The notes under the pieces were generated by a model that worked only from the letters and a program-made list of their open reading frames with translations, searched no databases and had not been told where the DNA came from. Source: Arthrinium phaeospermum (lineage: Eukaryota; Ascomycota; Sordariomycetes; Amphisphaeriales; Apiosporaceae). From it: DNA of 64,000 nt. Every line of letters begins with the position of its first letter. The stretch's first letter is position 1. The translations under genes were made by a program, and so were the position numbers. The stretch is taken from positions 310,001-374,000 of the forward strand of contig QYRS01000015.1 in NCBI GenBank assembly GCA_006503535.1, written 5' to 3'. Positions 1 to 10,999 of the stretch are shown piece by piece.

Positions 1-284
1 GGTGATGAGCAACTACTTGGACTGCATCAAGAAGGCCAAGGGCATGAACGACCCTTCCTGCCGCGAGCTGGCCAAGGGCTATCTCTCATGTCGCATGGAC
101 AAGTGAGTTATCCTGTAGCTTTCCACAGCCCTGAGAAGCCATGTCACTGATAGTTCCTGTTGCCTCAAGGAATCTCATGGCCAAGGATGAGTTCAAGAAT
201 CTAGGCTTTGCCGAGCCAAAGCCCAAAACCCCAATCACGACCAAGGAGCCCGAAAAGGGTGTCAAGGGCGAACTCCTGTGGTAG
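1..284 (+). CDS. COX19: COX19, cytochrome c oxidase assembly factor (3' part only)
   Basis: Small twin-CX9C protein of the mitochondrial intermembrane space that works with COX11 in copper handling for cytochrome c oxidase. The window opens inside the gene, so the N-terminus and the first cysteine of the first CX9C pair lie upstream. Visible are YLDC (end of the first helix) and the complete second pair, [11 protein letters not shown], followed by RMDK. A 67-bp intron (103-169, GTGAGT...AAG) splits the Lys codon after MD. Exon 2 continues [13 protein letters not shown], a signature close to yeast Cox19, and ends at TAG 282-284 after GELLW. Family call is firm; the start cannot be determined here. 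Confidence 0.9.
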
Positions 285-740
285 ATGAGGGTAGAGCCGT
301 GCATCAAATTTTCTGCACGTACCCAAAAAGTTACGAGCCCATGCCGTTTGTGCTAGCGTCCTGCGCTTACAGCCGTCCTTTCATGATCGCGCATGAGAAT
401 TTGATAGCCCACTTGTTATTTGGGGCTGGGGGCTACGAATGAGATATAGATCATTCGTCAACTTACTAGAAGTATCTGGCTATAAGACCGAGACAGACGA
501 GTAAATCGGCCTGTATATATGGCCTGACATCTACTTTATGTAGGCCATCGCGCCCCGCAGTATCGCATTCCAGTGAGTGTCACGAGAGTCGCAGGTAGAC
601 TGATTCGAGTAACGTACGCCAAGATAAAAGATAAAAGGTGTTTTAATAAAAATGAAAGAACCCAAGTCACATCAGTTCGACTGACACGGTGGCTTTGCGC
701 GGGTATATTAAATAGTATATAAGCAGGTCTCCAAATGGTT
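285..740. other. Intergenic, between convergent 3' ends
   Basis: Lies between the stops of COX19 and the cutinase gene, so it should hold both 3' untranslated regions. A+T-rich stretches occur around 440-540 and 640-720. No further gene seen. Confidence 0.5.
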
Positions 741-1631
741 TTAGGCACTCCAGGCAGTGGCCCTCTTCCCCTTTTCTTCCGGCGGTGGAGCTGTTGTTGT
801 TGTTGCTGCTGCGGCCGCCGCCTCCTTGGCGGCCATCGCCTTCATGGCCTTCGAAACGACGAACTGCGAAGCCTCGGCACCATTTGTCTCGTCGTAGCTC
901 AGGTGCACCGCGATGTTGATACCGCGGTCGCAGACGGGGTCGCCGTCGTTGCAGATAGACAAGATGCGATCGCTCATGGCTTCCAGTGCCTTGCTATCCT
1001 TGCGCGAAAAGAGCTGGTGGGTTTTGGGTCAGTTCTTGGTTTCAACAAGACATATAAGGAGGAGGGGTCGGGGGAAGACAAAAACACTTACACCGTCACC
1101 GTTGGCGGAGCCTGCATTGAACACCTCGCCATCGACACGACTGGGGTCCCCGATGAGGAGAATCCCCGCGACGTCGTTCATGGAAAGGGGCTGCGCCGGG
1201 TTGTCGACGGGCGTGGTGGCGTTGGACACGACGTCGGCGATGACCTGGGCGCCCTGCGAGTACCCCATGAGCACCATGGGCGCCCCCGGGCAGGCGGCGG
1301 TGAAGGAGCGCATCAGGGCCGTCAGGGCCGTCACTCCCTCCTGCTCGGACCCCAGGTAGTCGGGGATCAGCCGCGCCGGGTAGTCGACCGACGTCAGCGT
1401 CGTCCCGGGCACCTGGTTCGTGGCGTTGGTGGCGATGGGCGCCAGCAGGCGGCCCGGGCCGGGGTCCTCGGTCGACCCGCGCACCGCGATCAGGCCCACG
1501 CCTTTGCCCGATGGGCAGGTGATCCTCGCCTGTGCCGCGGCGGTGCCCTTTTTGCTGCCGACCGGCTGCGCTTGCGATAGCGAGCCGAAGAGGAGGGCGA
1601 TGCAGGCTGTGGGTAGGACGTGGAACCGCAT
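741..1631 (-). CDS. Secreted cutinase-family serine esterase
   Basis: Hydrolyses ester bonds in cutin or other polyesters/acylated polysaccharides outside the cell. Two exons (1631-1092 and 1013-741) joined across a 78-bp intron (GTAAGT...CAG) give 270 aa. Residues 1-21 form a signal peptide (MRFHVLPTACIALLFGSLSQ). The catalytic triad is readable: Ser125 in GYSQG, Asp205 in GDPVC and His217 in AVHLSY. Cysteines near the ends of the domain (C39, C114, C201, C208) fit the two family disulfides. The C-terminal tail is Ala/Thr/Pro rich and ends basic (EKGKRATAWSA), longer than in classic cutinases. ATG 1631 is chosen over upstream in-frame codons because it starts the signal peptide. An acetylxylan esterase specificity cannot be excluded. 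Confidence 0.88.
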
Positions 1632-3527
1632 CTTTTCGATCCTTTTCTTCTCTCTTGGTTTGACCTTTCCCAAGATTCTAGTCCAGCCACACGAGGTTTC
1701 GATTCGTTCGTTTCGTTTGAGGGCGGCTGCTTTTCTCGTTTGGCGTTTCCCGTTTCCACCACTTCTCCAAAGCCGTCGCTCGCGAACGACGATGAGCCAG
1801 CCCAAAGTATATCATAAAAAATCAACAGGTGCCAGGTGCCTGTATAAAATTAAAAGAATGAAGAAGAAGAAGAAAACAAAGCCTTCAGCGCTATACTACC
1901 CAGAGTGTGTGAAGAGACCGGCCCCAAGAAAAGTGAAAAGAAGGAAACGAACAAGAAAACGATAGTGATTCGCTACCATGGCCCGATCTATGGGAGGGCC
2001 ATGTTCTCTACTTGTATTCCCATCTTGTGGGCGGGTTTAATAATAGAGTCGTTTCTCTATATGAAAGTCGAGAGTTTCAAGCGAGTGCGGTAGCGCCACT
2101 GAGACGGGCGCAGTCGCATTACGGAGCCTATAGAAGTGCCGCATAAGGGTCCTCCTGTCCGTCTCGGCCTATTCCACCAACGAACCCTGGGCTGGTGGTG
2201 CGTTTCGAAACATGGCATTCCCACCTTGGATGCGCCGAAGTGCCCTTTTGGGCAGTCATTTCGTGAGAGAGACGAAATGACAGACATATGCGCTGCCATC
2301 TGGTAGTCATGATTCGATTGATATGCTTTTGTTTTCTTGCCTTGGCCAGGAAACCCACCATGTTTGTTTGCGCGGCTATCTTGCGCTGTAGCTAAGTGAA
2401 GCCGAGTACGTGTTTCAGCCCATCGAAAGTTGGAAACGACTGGAGACAAGCAGGTCGCAGGCATGCACCTGGACCCGAGTCGGGCTGAGCGGTGTCAGAT
2501 CGTGACAGATAACCGCCGATCGAGTGAGTTTAATCGAGCTCACGGGAGGCTGGACGATGCGGACAGCGGGATGGAGCTGTCACGGCCATGGCAGTGAATG
2601 GTGAAGGTGAGAGCCATGCACAATGGTTCCTGAAACGCCTGGGTTCCCCCGATAACGCAAGCCTGGCTGGAGGCTCAGTTAGACTTTGAAGATAGAGTTT
2701 GCCCCTAGCGCCCGGCTTCTAGAAGGGTGACAGGCCTCTTAAACACGTCGCTTGGCGTGGGTGTTGCAGACTTGCAAGCATGGATGGGTGTGCGTATTAT
2801 CGCATGATGCGAAAACCGATATGGATGGTGCTGCTAACGTCTGACTTGACGATATGTCTAATCTATCTAAGTATATGATTAGGTAGGCATTGCTAAAATA
2901 GAACAATGAAGTAAGTATGTACATACATAGATTATGGAAGGAGGTTCTACTGTGTAGGTACCGAGGCAGCCAGAAGCCAGCAGCAAGTGGAGACGGAATT
3001 GTGCTATCCGCAACACCCCCAGCCGATCTACCCGGGCTACATGCTTCAATCCCACCCTCCATTCGCTGGAATTCAACAGGACACTTGACACTGACATCTT
3101 CCTTCATTGTCCCCCATCCAGAACCCCATCCGGCTTGCTACGGTAATAAGCAGGCTTTAACTACCAAGACCACCCACGGGACTGTCAGCTAACTACTGTA
3201 CCTACATACTTAACACCATCGGCGGCAAACTTTGGGTAGCCGTGTCCCGGCCTCCCCCAGTGCCTTCGGTTCGCATCCCTGGGAAGCCAGGGACCTGAAC
3301 TCTGCCTCTGCATGGAAGCTACGGCGGCGGTCCCTCGCCGAAAGTCGGCCTCGATGCACTTTGATCCTAGATAGCTGCTGCAGTGCAAAATGAAGCTAAT
3401 AATCATGATGATACTCCTTTGCATTGCCTTTTTGTCTGTATTCAAAACTGGCACTGCTGGATCTCTCGTTGCATGTAGAGTAAACTGTTTATACCATATC
3501 CACCTTTTCCCTCTCAGCCATTTAACG
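1632..3527. other. Intergenic, divergent promoter region
   Basis: Separates the divergently transcribed cutinase and succinyl-CoA ligase-like genes. It includes a purine-rich stretch (about 1855-1965) and scattered TACCTA/TAGGTA motifs. Short reading frames here have no recognisable protein character. Confidence 0.5.
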
Positions 3528-6164
3528 ATGCTTTGCCGGCATGTCCTACGTGGGACGGCACCGCACTCCTCCACGTTGCCGAGGTTGAGCGCCGCACGCC
3601 GGAGCACATTCGGCGCCACATCCGTAGTCCGCAACATCAGTTACGATGCCACCTTGAGAAACCTCAAGATCGGAAAACACACCCGAGTGATATTCCAGGG
3701 CTTTACCGGTAAGTGCGAGCAGCCCCGAGTGCACGATCTGCTTGATTGCGATACCTGACACCAGCTCCTCCCGGCCACAGGCAGGCAAGCCACGGCCAAC
3801 GCCGAGGAATCGATAGCATGGGGCACCAACATCGTGGGTGGCGTGACACCCGGTCGCGAGGGCCAGCACCTAGGACTACCCGTGCTTCCCTCGGTTCGGA
3901 AGGCACGTATAGATAGATACCTCTAAATAGCCGATGAGCCCCATCGACCTTGTCTGCCACTAACAGGCCATTCCATGCATAGGCAGTTGAGGTCCTCAAA
4001 CCTGATGCGACAGGCATCTACGTGGCTGCGCATCAGGCGCCAGCTGCCATCGAGGAAGCCATCGAAGCAGAGGTGCCGCTGATAGTTGCTGTGGCCGAGC
4101 ATATTCCGTTGCACGACATTCTCCGGGTAAGGATCGAGGCCAAGCATCGTTTTGTGCATGGGGAGGTAGAAGAATGTATATGCTAACGGCCCGGGACTAA
4201 GATTCACTCGATGCTCAAGACCCAATCCGTGTCTCGACTGGTAGGCGCAAACTCGCCCGGCATCATCTCCGCGGTCGGGAAATGCCGTATAGGCTTTCAG
4301 CCGCTGCCCTGCTTCGAGCCCGGCAAGGTCGGCATCGTGGCCAAATCGGGCACACTCAGTTACGAGAGTAGGTCGACTCCCTTCTCCCACAGAACAGCTT
4401 GTGCTTCTTTCCCTAGCCCCTGTATGGTAGCGAAGTAGCAACCCCAACTGTACTAACATGATATCGATGAAAAGCGGCTGCATCAACACTCCGCGCCGGT
4501 CTCGGCCAAAGCCTCTGCATCGGCGTCGGCGGTGATATTGTTTCCGGCACAGGATTGTTAGACGGCCTGAGGATTCTGGTCGAGGATGAAAGTACCGAAG
4601 CCATTGCTATGTGTGGCGAGATAGGGGGCTTCGCCGAGATAGAGGCCGCTGAGTGGATTCAAATGTACCGCGCCAACACGAGGAATCCAAAGTAAGTGCA
4701 GTTTTTCCTGTTTCTGCATAGTACAAGACACGGAGTGAGACTGATGAGTGATTGGGATGCCAGGCCCATAGCCGCCGTGGTAGCAGGTGTGAATGCTATC
4801 CCTGGCCGAGTCATGGGGCACGCCGGGGCGTTTGCTCTGCCGCGCGAACCAGACGCCTTGACCAAAGTCAAAGCTCTGCAAGCCGCCGGTGTCGCTGTGA
4901 TTAACCACCCTTCACGTTTCGGGCCTGTGCTTAAGGCACTCTTGAGCGAATCCCAAAGCACGAGCGGGATCGAGACTACCTCAGCAGGGGTGGCGTCATT
5001 GCAGCAACGGCGAGCTCTCCACACCTTCACCGGCAAGCGGCCCTCCCCTCGCCCTGGTCGTTCAAACTTATCACCCAGCCGGGTGGCGGCAGAAAGCAGG
5101 AGGAACCTCTATCTAGATCGAGACGTGGCTCTTGATCTGCTGCGCCGGCAAGGTCTCAGTGTATCCAAGGCCCCCGACAAAGTGCCCGACAGCGCGCGAC
5201 GCCTGCTAGCCGTCTCCGTCAACCGGGACACCAGCAGCCCCTGCATCATAGCCTCTCCGATCACCAGTGATACCGACCAAGCCGCCAGGAGCTTTGACTT
5301 CGACTACATCGACGGCGAGCCCGACTTGGCCCCCGTCCGGTTCGAGGTCGCCAAGACCCTGGACCTCGGAAAGGGCACTGTGGAAACCGAACGCTCCCTC
5401 TTCGGACTCCTCGACCAGCTCGCCGCCCTCTTCCGCAGCAAAGAGGCCTTCCTGCTCCAAACCCACATCACCATCAACAATCAAGACACGGTCGAGATCG
5501 CGCACGCCCACCTGGGCTTCGACGACGCCGCCCTCCGCAGCGGCAAGCGGCAGGCCGACATCCACGCGCTGCGCGACACCCGCCTCGAGGACCCGGCCGA
5601 GCTGGCGGCCGAGCCCGACGGCATCGTCTACATCAAGCTGGGCGGCGACGAGAGCCACAACATCGGGACGTTGGTCAACGGCGCCGGCCTCGCCATGAAC
5701 ACGGTGGACGCGCTGGCGGACGCCGGCGGGCGGGCCGCCAACTTCCTCGACACGGGCGGCAAGGCGACGAGCGAGACGGTCAAACGGAGCTTCGAGGTCA
5801 TCCTGCGGGACGAGCGGGTCAAGGTACGTACGCCGCCGGGCGAAAAAAAAAAAACGCCGGAGCAAGAAAAAAAAGGGGGGGGCAAACCAACTAACGGTGT
5901 GGAAAAATCTAAATGTAGTGCATCTTCGTCAACATCTTCGGCGGCCTGACCCTCGGCGACATGATCGCGCGGGGCATCGTGCTGGCGTTCCGCGACCTAG
6001 CGACGCAGCTGGCCACGATTCCCGTCGTGGTGCGGATCCGGGGCACCCACGAGGCCGAAGGGCAGAAGATAATCGCCGACAGCGGGCTGCGGGGCCTATA
6101 CGCCTTCGACGACTTCGACGAGGCGGCTGCGAAGGCGGTGGAATTGGCTAACCGGAGGACCTAG
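3528..6164 (+). CDS. Fused alpha-beta succinyl-CoA ligase-like protein, mitochondrial
   Basis: Seven exons (3528-3708, 3781-3906, 3987-4126, 4202-4367, 4475-4691, 4764-5823, 5919-6164) give 711 aa with all phases consistent. Residues 1-38 are Arg/Ser rich without acids, a mitochondrial presequence. Residues ~39-330 match the alpha subunit: Rossmann CoA-binding domain ([17 protein letters not shown]), then IGIV-like KSGTLSYE, the GEIGG loop, and the phosphohistidine loop GHAGA with His296. Residues ~389-711 match the beta subunit: [10 protein letters not shown] start, [38 protein letters not shown]. The beta part is about 80 residues short: the ATP-grasp lobe with the Gly-rich nucleotide loop is missing, and the usual ExNP motif reads QTHITIN. 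It may therefore not use ATP/GTP in the normal way. The intron 2 donor could alternatively be GC-type three bases upstream. Confidence 0.85.
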
Positions 6165-6207
6165 GTGTTGGTGTTGGTGTTGGTGTTGGTATTGGTGATG
6201 GTGGTGA
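6165..6207. repeat. (GTGTTG)n microsatellite just after the stop
   Basis: About five imperfect copies of GTGTTG/GTATTG begin three bases after the TAG of the succinyl-CoA ligase-like gene, so they should lie in its 3' UTR. Confidence 0.85.
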
Positions 6208-6620
6208 GGAGGGATCAACGAAAAGGAAGTGTAACGTATGTAGGTAGCTAGCCTAGTTCATGCTAACACGAGTCATGGCATAAGGGCAAGGGTTCAGATC
6301 AAAGCGGTTTGCAGATCGAGATACGCCTATCTGTGATGTGATACTAATATTGGGCCATGGGAAATCGAGGCATAGTGAGATGGCAATGATCGGCCTCGAG
6401 ACAGAGTGGCGCATAGGGTCTACATAGCAAAATTCTGGCCGGCCACCAGCTTCCCCAGCGAGCTTGTTGTACCTTGTCTTGTCCCATGCCCTTTTGGCGA
6501 AGCAAATTAAACTCCCTTCTCCAAGCCCCCCCCCCCCCCCCCCCCCCCCCCTGGAAAATTAGCGATGTTTGTTATACATACGTACACCTCTATTAAGTAC
6601 TGGACGTTTTGTTTTGTTTC
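6208..6620. other. Intergenic, convergent 3' ends
   Basis: Contains the 3' flanks of the ligase-like gene and of NUP84. Apart from the poly-C tract at 6526-6551, nothing recognisable. Confidence 0.5.
6526..6551 (+). repeat. Homopolymer of 26 C
   Basis: Uninterrupted run of 26 C on the + strand (26 G on the NUP84 transcript strand), about 70 bp downstream of the NUP84 stop. The true length is uncertain because such runs are hard to sequence. Confidence 0.9.
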
Positions 6621-9564
6621 TCATCGCTTCACGCTCCACAGCTCTCTTGACCATCCCAGCTCCCTCATCTTCTTGCTGCTGGCGCCGACGCCGCCTTTCT
6701 TGTCGGCCGCGCTGACCGCGAGCGCCTTGCTGCAGTTGGCGAAACCCTCGACCAACTCCTTCATCCGGCCGCTCTTCATCAGGACCGACGCGATATCCGA
6801 GTCCTTTTCGGCGATGGTAGCGGCAAGTTCCATACACTCGAGCAAGTTCTCTCTGCTCAAGTTGGTACCCGCGAAATGCAGGACGCTCACGTAACCCAGG
6901 ACGGTTTCGGGCAAGTACATATCCCGGAGAACCTCAAAGTCTTCTTCGTCTGCAGCTGCGTTAGACTTGAACGGCCGCCCATAATCGCCAACAAACTTAC
7001 CATCGATGGACTCCCTCAGCCAACCTCGGAGACATGGCTCCACAAAGCTCTTGATCTGCTTGATCTCTTGGCCAATGTGTACCCAGAATTCCCGGTTCAT
7101 CTTACTCGTGGGGCTAAATGCAAGATCAGCGGGTCATCCTTTTCAATGTTGGGCACGATGATGACTTACTCTTGAGCAATCTCTTGACTGGAAGCCACGG
7201 TTTCCATTGAATCGAGAACACGGATCATGCACTCCAACTCCAGGTAGTTCCTGGCCGTCACCAAGTCCCGCGGACCGGCGTAAGACTCATCATCGAGAGG
7301 GACGTTGGCATCGAAATCTGAGAACCAAGATAGATCCGTATCGTCCGCAATGGTTACACCGGCCTTGGCTCTGAAGATGTCTGCGCATCTAACGCGTTCA
7401 GAGAGAGCACGTGCGGCGTGAAGGTTGTAGGATTCTAGTTGCAAGTTAGCGAATAAGTTTTTCAGGCGCATGCATGCAGGGCATATTATATCATACTCAT
7501 GAAACGTTTGTATATGGCGACTCCCATAGCCAGGATCTCATCACCCAGCCCATCGACAAGCATCATCCACTCAAGTGACTGGATCAACTGCTCATCGACA
7601 TGGTCCAACGCCTCAGGCATTTCTCCGAAGAAGTCGGGTCTTAGGCGCCTGCCATATTTGAGGGATGGCACTTCGTCTAGGAACATGTTGAGAGCGCTAG
7701 ATCTGAGTTCGTTGCCGGTTTCGGGATACTCCTTGAGAAGAGACCTAGGTTGGAATATAACAAATTCGGCAATGTCCATCCCGATCTTCTCCATGATGGT
7801 TAAGATGGTTCGCCGTTCCTCTTCGTCGGTTATCATGCTGACATTACGGCTGAGTGTGAAGAATGCTCTTTCGCCCTGGATCTTGGAGCAGTAGATGGGA
7901 ATGAGCTCGACCAGGTTGTGCAGTCGCAATGCGCTCACATATGCGGCCAACACATTCTCTTGTGCGCTTCTCAAGTCTTGCTTGAGTAATGTGTTACCGC
8001 CTTGCAGTTCTTCTAGGGTTGAGATCAGAAGAAACGCGTGAACCAAGACTCGGAGTCCGTTGGGCTGCGGGAGGGAGAAATATTTGTCGTCGTCCAACTT
8101 GAACTGCGACGCGCTGAAATCAGGTATCAGGGCCGAGGCTCCGTCCTTGTTTGCGTGACGACCTAGCGCCAAGCCATTGTCGTACGCGTACTGGCTGACA
8201 GAGTCGGAGATGACGGCGCCCTGGAGGGCTTTGAGGGGATCTCGGGCTTCCTCGGCGGTCTTCGGGTTGGTCTCGAGATACTGGACAACACGTTCCCCTA
8301 CCGGCGCCCCGTCGCCGTGAAATTGAAGTGCGTTAAAAACTGGAAGCGACTGAGTAGCAGCTTGCACCGACTCTGGAGAAGAGCGCGTGGCCACGTAGCT
8401 GTCGAACTGGGATCGTAATAACGCATTATAGTGCGCGAAAACAAAGTCATCCCAAGTCTCGCATACCTTCTCCACGCTCGGAATGTCTCCAGAAAGAATG
8501 CCGTACACAGCACGCTCAAAGTCGTCGGTGCCACCGTTCCGGGCCAAGGCATAACATGTACGCCGCCAAAGCAATGTTGCAAGCGGATTCGAAACAGTGC
8601 GCTGGCCCTCGCTATCCTTCGACAAGGGCATGGCTGACATGCTAACAGCGCGCCAGACCTCGGTCCTCTCTATGCACCAGTCGCGAATCTCAGACATGCT
8701 CCTACCCCGGCGGAGCAGCTCGTAGCATCCGAGCCAGATAGCGCGCTCAAAGTATTCGTCTTGAGGTTGAAGCTTCCGGTTTTGTCTTGTAACCACGTCA
8801 GGGTCAAGCTGAGTGACGAGGGGGTCTGTCTTGGTGGTGTTACGATGCTCCTCGGTCATACGCGCAGCGTTCGGGTCCAAAGATCCAATGTAACCCTGCA
8901 GCCGCTTCGTCGACTTGATGGCGGCCCGTGTATGAAGCCATCCATATGCCACGATGTCGCCTCGTTCCGCCTTTGTCTGGTATTCGCGGACCATCTCGTC
9001 AACATCCATGCTCGTCTCATCTGAGAACTCTTGCATACATTCCATAATGGCCTTCCTCTCCTGTGCTGTAGAATCTGACTGTAAGAACTCCTCCCATAGC
9101 TGAGAGCTATCTTGGAATTTGGTCGTATCTCGGCGCTTCAGTTGGGGGGCCTTCCTGTCCGGGTATCTCAGAGGGAGCAATCGCCGTAATAAGTCCCATG
9201 TCTGTTTCTCGAGTTCCCAATGCTGTAGTTCTTCGTCGATGCGGGCACCTTCAGCTTCGTCGACATCCATCGAGTCTTGGCTCGACTCATCTAGGGATCG
9301 TTGCAGGGAAGTACGAGAGTATCGACTGCTTTCGCGCAAAGTGTTGACCTTCTCAGTCGCAACATCGTGATATCTGTTGACCAGCTTGATAACATCGGTA
9401 CGCTTCTCCGTGTGAGTCCTTGCGCCTCTCGAGATTGAGTCGAGGGCTTTGGCGAATCGCTCAGCATCGAGAGCAAACCGAATCTGTGCCTGTGACTCGG
9501 CAGGAATGTCGGCATCCATTTCATCGTCCATTCCAAACAGATCGGGCTCGTGGTCGTCGGCCAT
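6621..9564 (-). CDS. NUP84: Nucleoporin NUP84/NUP107, Y-complex scaffold
   Basis: Structural subunit of the Nup84 (Y) subcomplex of the nuclear pore outer ring. Four exons (9564-7497, 7434-7170, 7113-7001, 6955-6621) give 926 aa. The protein is almost wholly alpha-helical without signal peptide or membrane segment, opens with an acidic leader (MADDHEPDLFGMDDEMDAD), and its length fits fungal Nup84/Nup107. Features typical of the family include the TRAAIKSTKRLQGYIGSLDP segment and the C-terminal YKRFM...AARALSERV region, which is rebuilt only when intron 1 (7435-7496, GTATGA...TAG) is removed. The third intron (6956-7000) is only 45 bp, a multiple of three and stop-free, so retention would add 15 residues rather than break the frame. 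Family call rests on overall sequence recall, not on a single motif. Confidence 0.8.
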
Positions 9565-10593
9565 GGCGAGAATTGGTGTAATCGCAGGCCAAAATACGAA
9601 GTAATTGGAGGAGTGCGTGAGCTGCGGAGGCGATATCGCGGCTCGTCGAGTCGTCGAGTCTGGATGCCAGAACGATGAAAGCGCAGCGACTTGGCAGCTT
9701 GGATCGAGACGGATTCTAGTGGACGATTTGCCGGTTGGGCATCGCCAATCAGGCGTTCGAGAAGTTCATGCAACGGGTCGCAACGATCCGAATCGACTGC
9801 AGAGTAAGTGCGACGTAGGGGTTGGGAATGAAATGAGCGGTTCAGTTGGTGAGGTCGGGGTGGTTGGCAGTATGTCGAGGAGAGGGCATCGCCAAACAAA
9901 CAATTGGATTCTGCAGCTGTTGGATTAATACAACAATGGTCGGCCCTTGCAGCCAAAAATTGTAGTAGCACCAAATCAACGCGACGGCCACTGCAGCGCG
10001 TCTAGGCCCGACCTGACCTACCTCATTAGCTGCTGTAGCCACTGCTGCAGAGCCACTGCATTCCACTATTAGGCGCGCTAAGCGAGGTTCCTGGGCGTGT
10101 GCTGGGGGCTTTTGGAGCTGGAGCTTGTGTGGAGCAGAAGGAGCCGCAGCTTGGCCAGGCTCCTGCGTCTGGGTTGGACACGACCATACATAAATCTCTG
10201 CTCTGGATCTTCCTTTCTACTCTTTCTTCTTCTTCTCATCATAATGTCAAGGCCTTCTTATTAGAGTCGCGGGATAAGCCCAAATTTCTTTCAATGCTTA
10301 TCCAGGTCCTACGGGATCTCTTGCGCGCTACTGAATGCCTAGAAAGAGCTATCGCTCTCCATTAAGTTGCCTGTGTATCCAATCCGGGTTGACTATCAGA
10401 AGGAGCGTGACACATTTTAACCCCGTAAATGCTTGTAATATTCTGAAGCTGGCGTTGAAGTTGGAAGTACATGTCCCGTCCATGTAGTCATATGCAGCCA
10501 CCTGAGAAACTGGCTCAGCAGCTACGGTACTACGTCCGCATTATTTCAGACTGTCACTCGAAGCTTGTGAGGCGAAGTTGATACAGCTGTGAT
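9565..10593. other. Intergenic, NUP84 upstream and CMC4 downstream region
   Basis: Carries the NUP84 promoter/5' UTR (next to 9565) and the 3' flank of CMC4. A TCTTCT-rich pyrimidine tract lies at about 10208-10240. No coding sequence recognised. Confidence 0.5.
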
Positions 10594-10999
10594 TTAATTT
10601 GCTGTCTCGCGCCTTTGCTTCATCTTCAGCCTCAGCAAGTCTGCCTTGGGGCAGCTCGCACTTGTGGCATCGTCTCCCTTCTTTCGGTATAAAGCATCAC
10701 AGCATTCATACAACGCATCCACCAAGCCCTGACACTTCGCTTCGTTGTAGTTGTTTTTGGTCAAGCAATCTGTAGAAAGTTAGGCGCTGGTTGCGGCAAG
10801 CAGTCTGCCCCCGGTTGGTCAAGAATATACTTTGAATAGCACACTGAACGCCTGTCAGTGAACGAGTTGATCGGATTCAGTGAACGGCAAACTTACTGCC
10901 CTAGGATGGCAAGGAGGGCTTGCCTTCAGGTCATCTTCCACCCCCTGGGCTGACTGTCAGTATACGACGAACAGTTGAGGTCTTATGATAGCTTACCAT
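10594..10999 (-). CDS. CMC4: CMC4, twin-CX9C mitochondrial intermembrane-space protein (microexon gene)
   Basis: 79-aa protein found only after splicing four tiny exons: 10999-10997 (just the ATG), 10944-10897, 10843-10831 (13 nt) and 10769-10594. Introns of 52, 53 and 61 bp use GTAAGC, GTAAGT and GTATAT donors with CAG acceptors, and all phases fit. The product has Cys at 13, 18, 23, 34, 44, 45 and 61; 13/23 and 34/44 form the two CX9C pairs. The core ACAIQNCLTKNNYNEAKC and the tail LLRLKMKQR closely resemble fungal Cmc4 (p8/MTCP1 in man), which is imported and oxidised by the Mia40 pathway. The 13-nt microexon encodes CAIQ and the first base of Asn22, including Cys18. No reading frame of useful length exists without splicing, so simple gene finders will miss it. 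Confidence 0.85.

Noticed and set aside
735..1580. 281-codon open frame antisense to the cutinase gene
   Set aside because: Shadow of a G+C-rich coding region; the minus strand holds the catalytic triad and signal peptide.
5206..5865. 219-codon open frame antisense to the succinyl-CoA ligase-like gene
   Set aside because: Mirror of the beta domain; no motif of its own.
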